DNA from: Phil1 sp964612925
Lineage (GTDB): Bacteria > Bacillota > Clostridia > Christensenellales > CAG-138
Assembly (NCBI GenBank): GCA_964612925.1
Contig: CAZTFU010000004.1
Span: 1 to 64,000, forward strand
Length of the DNA stretch: 64,000 nt
Direction: 5' to 3'
The notes under the pieces were generated by a model. It did no database searches. It was not told where the DNA came from and worked only from the letters and a program-made list of their open reading frames with translations. Shown here piece after piece: positions 60,336 to 64,000 of this stretch (position 1 is its first letter; the number at the start of each line of letters is the position of its first letter). The position numbers and the translations under genes were made by a program.

Positions 60336-61496
60336 ATGGTTGAACTGTTCACCGAAAGCGGCCACGCAAGCATAAACAAGCACGACGAAACGCTGTGCGG
60401 AGATTCCTATTCCATCAAGAAGAACGGCAACGAGCTTGTGGCCGTACTTTCCGATGGGCTTGGCAGTGGCGTTAAGGCAAACATACTTTCAACGTTAACG
60501 GCAAATATGCTGTCGACCATGATGTTGAACCGTTTGCCCGTTGATGAATGCATAGAAACCGTTGCAACAACACTGCCCATGTGCCGCGAAAGAAAACTTG
60601 CCTATTCAACATTCACCTTGGCGTGCTTTTCGGGCGGCGGCGTAAGACTTGTGCAGTACGATAATCCAGCGGCTATATTGCTCAGGAACGGTAAAAACGT
60701 TGACTATGACACCAATATACATTTCATAGGCGAAAAAAAGATATGCGAAAGCAATATCGAGCTTGTGGAAAATGATATGCTTGTGCTTATGACGGACGGA
60801 ATAACCAATGCGGGCATAGGCAAGCTTTCGCCAAACGGCTGGGCAAGATGCGACATAGTGAAGTTCCTTGAGCGGTGGTACACTCCCGACATATCCCCGC
60901 AAAACATGGCGGCGCGCCTTGTTGAGGCGGGCAATGTGCTGTGCATGGACTCAAATGATGATGATATGACGGTGCTGGTTTTCAAGGTGCGTGCCCGCAG
61001 AGCCGTGAACGTTATGATAGGCCCGCCCTTAGACCCCAAGGATGATGCCCGCGTGCTGAAGCTTTTCTTTGCAAAGGAAGGTAGCCATATCTGCTGTGGC
61101 GGTTCTACCGCGCACATGATAAGCCGCTATCTGAATCGCCCTATAGTGCCCGTTGAAAACAGCGGCACGGACAAGGTGCCCGCCATTGCCAAAATAGACG
61201 GTATGGATCTTGTTACGGAGGGTATAATAACGTTGCAGCAGGTCGCGGATATTGCGGAACGCTATGTTTCGGACAACAGGCTGAGCATAAGCATAAACAA
61301 CGCAACCGACGGCGTATCGCTATTGTGTTCTTATCTGTTTGAACAGGCAACGGATATAAACTTCTTCTTCGGCAGGGCTGAAAACAGCGCAAACGATGAC
61401 CTTGATATAGGCATGGACGCAAAGGCGATAGTGATAAACCGCCTTATGAGCAGTCTTAAAGAAATGGGCAAAAACGTTAGGGTGAGCCGTTGCTGA
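60336..61496 (+). CDS. SpoIIE-type PP2C protein phosphatase
   Basis: 386 residues starting five bases after the sensory hydrogenase with GAGGAG upstream. The N-terminal 215 residues form a PP2C domain: metal-binding Asp in CGDSYSIKK, VLSDGLGSGVKANILST, LMTDGITNAG and the acidic SNDDDMTVLVF. The C-terminal 170 residues (from about 225) are an extra module not recognised; it contains CCGGSTAHMISRYLN. SpoIIE phosphatases act on anti-anti-sigma or other phosphoproteins in partner-switching. Adjacent to HydS, it is the likely output of hydrogen sensing; its target is unknown and no anti-sigma pair is encoded nearby. Confidence 0.9.
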   Translation: MVELFTESGHASINKHDETLCGDSYSIKKNGNELVAVLSDGLGSGVKANILSTLTANMLSTMMLNRLPVDECIETVATTLPMCRERKLAYSTFTLACFSGGGVRLVQYDNPAAILLRNGKNVDYDTNIHFIGEKKICESNIELVENDMLVLMTDGITNAGIGKLSPNGWARCDIVKFLERWYTPDISPQNMAARLVEAGNVLCMDSNDDDMTVLVFKVRARRAVNVMIGPPLDPKDDARVLKLFFAKEGSHICCGGSTAHMISRYLNRPIVPVENSGTDKVPAIAKIDGMDLVTEGIITLQQVADIAERYVSDNRLSISINNATDGVSLLCSYLFEQATDINFFFGRAENSANDDLDIGMDAKAIVINRLMSSLKEMGKNVRVSRC

Positions 61497-61537
61497 TTCA
61501 AGCACGGCACACCCATTTTAATATGGAGGTATTGTTT

Positions 61538-62653
61538 ATGCAGGAAAAGAATTACCTTTCCGCCGTTGAATTAAGGCACGAGCTGCATATGCATCCCGAG
61601 CTTTCAAATCACGAGGAAGGCACAAAGCAAAGGCTTATGGCCTTTTTGAGGGAGCACACTTCTCTTGAGGTAATTGACAGGGGCGCGTGGTTCTATGCAC
61701 TGCACCGCGGCATTGAGGGCGGCAAAAAGCTTGCCTTCCGCGCGGATATCGACGCACTGCCCATTGACGAAACGATAAGCCTAAGCTACGGTTCCACCGT
61801 GCCCGGCGTTGCGCACAAATGCGGGCATGACGGGCACAGCGCATCCCTTGCCGCATTTGCAATGGAGGTTGATCAGCGCGGTTGCGACAACACCGTGTAT
61901 TTTATATTCCAGCACGCCGAGGAAACGGGAGACGGTGCAAAGCAATGCGCCGTGCTGATAAATGAAGAAGGAATTGAGGCCGTATACGGTTACCACAACG
62001 AACCCGGCTATCCGCTTGGCGATGTTATATTGCGCTACGGTTCTCTGCAATGCGCATCAAAGGGCATGAGCATGTACTTTGAGGGCGTACCCGCGCACGC
62101 CTCCGACCCCGGAGTCGGCCGCAGCAGTGCCAACGCCATTGCCCGCATGATACTCGGCCTGCCCGCGCTTTACCGTGCGGAGGATCACCGCGGCCTTGTG
62201 CTGTGCACCGTTATACAGGTTGACATAGGTGAAGCGGCATTCGGCACGGCGGCAAGCAGCGGCGTATTGCGCGTAACATTGCGCGCCGAATACGAGAATG
62301 AGCTTGATGAGCTCACCCGCCGCGTTGATGCAATGGCATATGCTCTCAGCGCGGAATACGGGCTTGGCTATCATGCGGAGTTCTGCGACGAATTCCCCGA
62401 GACACGCAACCACGATGAGGACGTTGACAAAATAATAAGTGCCTGTAACGAGCTGAATATTCCCGTACACTTCTTCCCCTACCCCAAGCGCGGTTCCGAG
62501 GATTTCGGTCATTACACAAAGCTGACCCGCGGTGCATATTTTGACGTCGGCGCAGGCGACATCACTCCTCACCATACGGTAACGTTCGATTTTCCCGATG
62601 AGATAATAAAGACCGCAGTGGACGTTTTCTGCCGCCTTGCGGAGGTAAAATAA
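61538..62653 (+). CDS. M20 family amidohydrolase/peptidase
   Basis: 371 residues from ATG 61538 with GGAGGT seven bases upstream. M20D zinc amidohydrolases remove acyl groups from amino acids or cleave dipeptides. Visible metal-site motifs are VAHKCGHDGHSASLAAFA, FIFQHAEETGDGAKQC and the dimerisation region SKGMSMYFEGVPAHASDP. The closing metal ligand lies in ITPHHTVTFDF. It is 41 bases from the phosphatase, so it could be read from the hydrogenase promoter, but a functional link is not evident. It has no signal peptide. A terminator follows. Confidence 0.92.
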   Translation: MQEKNYLSAVELRHELHMHPELSNHEEGTKQRLMAFLREHTSLEVIDRGAWFYALHRGIEGGKKLAFRADIDALPIDETISLSYGSTVPGVAHKCGHDGHSASLAAFAMEVDQRGCDNTVYFIFQHAEETGDGAKQCAVLINEEGIEAVYGYHNEPGYPLGDVILRYGSLQCASKGMSMYFEGVPAHASDPGVGRSSANAIARMILGLPALYRAEDHRGLVLCTVIQVDIGEAAFGTAASSGVLRVTLRAEYENELDELTRRVDAMAYALSAEYGLGYHAEFCDEFPETRNHDEDVDKIISACNELNIPVHFFPYPKRGSEDFGHYTKLTRGAYFDVGAGDITPHHTVTFDFPDEIIKTAVDVFCRLAEVK

Positions 62654-62668
62654 CAGCACAAAAAGCAC

Positions 62669-62706
62669 AAACGGTGCCGAGCATACACGCCGGCACCGTT
62701 TTTTAT
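62669..62706 (+). terminator. Terminator after the M20 amidohydrolase
   Basis: AAACGGTGCCG (62669-62679) pairs with CGGCACCGTTT (62691-62701), an 11-bp stem, followed by TTTAT. It ends the transcript from the hydrogenase side. Confidence 0.85.
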
Positions 62707-62729
62707 ACCGAAAATTCTCTATTTCCCGA

Positions 62730-63356
62730 TTAATCGCAGAACGCCTGCATTACTTTTTCTCCGTTTTCCCACCATTGACCGACAAAGAGTTCGGTTATAT
62801 CCTGTCCGTCATAAGGAATAAGTTCATTTGCTTCGGCATCATAATAGAATTCCATATCGGCCAAGGAGTATGTTTCCCCGTTGAATACAATGCTGCCCTC
62901 GGTATCATCCAATATACATGAACCGATGCAATCTTCGCACACAATATTCAATGTATTGGGGCTGATAAATTTAGGCACGGGAGTGTCCATTGTCGCTTCT
63001 TTAATCGTGTTTTTGAACACACAATTACCGTTTACGGTTGTCCCATCGGAAAGAATTACTCTGGTAAACCAATCTGCGGTATTGATAATGTCGCCGTTAA
63101 ATACGCAGTTCTCAAAAATGATGATTCCAAAATCTCCGCTGATTGTTACGTCCTCGTCAAAAACGAGATTTTCAACCGTGCGTTCTTCATCTTCAGATAG
63201 CTCAAATGTAAATTCCGTTGCCTTGTTTTCTTCGTTTTCTTCCTGTTGACTGCTTGAATTATTCTCTGCCTGAGATTGAGCATCCTCACCATTGCTGCAA
63301 CCGAACAACGACAAAAGCATAGCCAAAGCAAGCATCAGCACTAAAATCTTTTTCAT
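62730..63356 (-). CDS. Small lipoprotein of unknown function
   Basis: 208 residues. A lipoprotein signal peptide ends in LSLFGC (lipidated Cys at about 20). A Gln/Asn/Glu-rich spacer follows, then a beta-rich domain with phrases such as DVTISGDFGIIIFENCVFNG and VILSDGTTVNGNCVF, which suggest a small beta-helix of pentapeptide-like or right-handed type. GGAGG lies before the ATG. Its base composition is visibly richer in A and T than its neighbours, so horizontal origin is possible. The family is not recognised. Confidence 0.82.
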   Translation of the reverse strand: MKKILVLMLALAMLLSLFGCSNGEDAQSQAENNSSSQQEENEENKATEFTFELSEDEERTVENLVFDEDVTISGDFGIIIFENCVFNGDIINTADWFTRVILSDGTTVNGNCVFKNTIKEATMDTPVPKFISPNTLNIVCEDCIGSCILDDTEGSIVFNGETYSLADMEFYYDAEANELIPYDGQDITELFVGQWWENGEKVMQAFCD

Positions 63357-63384
63357 CTTAGATCCTCCTTAATATAAATATAGC

Positions 63385-63414
63385 AAGCACCCCCCGCCAT
63401 GCGGGGGGATGCTT
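63385..63414 (-). terminator. Terminator of the thiolase gene
   Basis: Bases 63385-63397 pair with 63101-numbered partners at 63401-63414 around a CAT loop, with one bulged A, giving 13 pairs rich in G-C. On the minus strand TGCTATATTTAT follows. It separates the thiolase from the lipoprotein gene. Confidence 0.65.
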
Positions 63415-63442
63415 ATTTGCTTTATCGGTCAGGCCGATTTTA

Positions 63443-64000
63443 TTACATACCTTCGACTATGGTGGCTACGCCCATGCCGCCGCCCACGCAGAGGGTCGCA
63501 AGGCCGTACTTGGCGTTGCGGCGCTTCATCTCATAAAGCAGGGTGACGAGTATACGACAGCCGGATGCGCCGATGGGGTGACCGAGTGCCACGGCACCGC
63601 CGTTTACATTGACCTTTTCCATGTCAAAGCCAAGCTCGTTGGCAACGGCAACGCTCTGTGCGGCGAATGCTTCGTTGGCCTCTATAAGGTCGAGATCCTT
63701 CAGCTCAAGATTTGCCTTCTTGAGAGCCTTACGGGTGGCATACACGGGGCCGATACCCATTATGCTGGGATCAACGCCTGCGCTTGCGCCGGCAACTATC
63801 TTTGCAAGGGGCTTCACACCAAGCTCCTTGGCCTTTTCTGCGCTCATTATAACGAGTGCGGCTGCGCCGTCGTTAATACCGCTGGCGTTACCTGCTGTAA
63901 CGGTGCCGCCATCGCGCTTAAATGCGGGCTTCAGGTTAGCAAGCTTCTCGGCAGTGCTGTCCGGACGGGGCTGTTCGTCAACCTTGAACTCGACCATTTC
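63443..64000 (-). CDS. Acetyl-CoA acetyltransferase (thiolase), C-terminal part
   Basis: 185 codons of an open frame that continues past the right end of the window, so this is the C-terminal half of a roughly 390-residue thiolase. Conserved motifs are DEQPRPDSTAEKLANLKPAF, GTVTAGNASGINDGAAA, NEAFAAQ, the His of GHPIGASG and the Cys of CVGGGMGVA. The N-terminal nucleophile Cys lies outside. It condenses two acetyl-CoA to acetoacetyl-CoA, the usual start of butyrate or butanol formation in Clostridia. Confidence 0.93.
   Translation of the reverse strand, partial: EMVEFKVDEQPRPDSTAEKLANLKPAFKRDGGTVTAGNASGINDGAAALVIMSAEKAKELGVKPLAKIVAGASAGVDPSIMGIGPVYATRKALKKANLELKDLDLIEANEAFAAQSVAVANELGFDMEKVNVNGGAVALGHPIGASGCRILVTLLYEMKRRNAKYGLATLCVGGGMGVATIVEGM

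Overview
The window looks like the chromosome of an anaerobic, probably gut-dwelling, Gram-positive Clostridia-type bacterium. The evidence is LPxTG-anchored pilins with class B and class C sortases, two [FeFe]-hydrogenase-type proteins, SelD, MreB, MurC, strong GGAGG ribosome binding sites and TTGnnn-17-TATAAT promoters. Isoleucine is written as ATA very often in all the genes. No rRNA, tRNA, CRISPR array or phage genes were seen. The assignment to Clostridia is inference from gene content.

Layout. 1-934 is non-coding and repeat-rich, bounded by a diverged inverted repeat. 935-5318 (minus) holds a secreted SH3b-repeat protein ending in an unusual sortase-B-like domain, a small membrane protein and a degenerate DUF815 ATPase. 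5480-16303 is a divergent peptide-catabolism locus. On the minus strand are oppA, oppB, oppC and a fused oppDF, then cyanophycinase, a membrane protein and an AstE/AspA-type amidohydrolase. On the plus strand are an RpiR regulator and the isoaspartyl dipeptidase IadA. Together they could import and degrade beta-aspartyl peptides or cyanophycin fragments. 16598-26373 is a complete pilus operon: coiled-coil protein, signal peptidase I, 1252-residue adhesin with CHAP-like, VWA and Cna-B domains, major pilin, class C sortase, NPKTG minor pilin, a sortase-like protein lacking all three catalytic residues, and a class B sortase.

26386-33865 (minus) holds housekeeping and membrane genes: TSCPD protein, methyltransferase, CvpA-like, DUF5711-like, two tandem diacylglycerol-kinase-like proteins, CcdA-like and PutP, with a divergent LysR gene. 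35085-43432 is mostly cell-wall and isoprenoid metabolism (M23/G5 peptidase, IspE, MurC, Alr, DppA) with small unknown genes. 43733-48169 contains a DUF11 protein and a selenium locus (SelD, NifS-like aminotransferase, LysR). 48410-56648 contains MreB/Mbl, a Na/Pi cotransporter, a 282-bp MITE-like element, DusB, an MFS transporter, a kinase-like protein and unknowns. 56788-62653 is a hydrogen module: group-B-like [FeFe] hydrogenase, 2Fe-2S thioredoxin-like protein, PAS-containing sensory hydrogenase and SpoIIE-type phosphatase, followed by an M20 amidohydrolase. The window ends with a lipoprotein and the 3' part of a thiolase.

The least conventional content is the set of three divergent sortase-fold proteins, two of which lack canonical catalytic residues; the cyanophycinase-IadA-Opp locus; the MITE-like element; and three genes whose -10 boxes lie 6-7 bases before the start codon, suggesting leaderless mRNAs.
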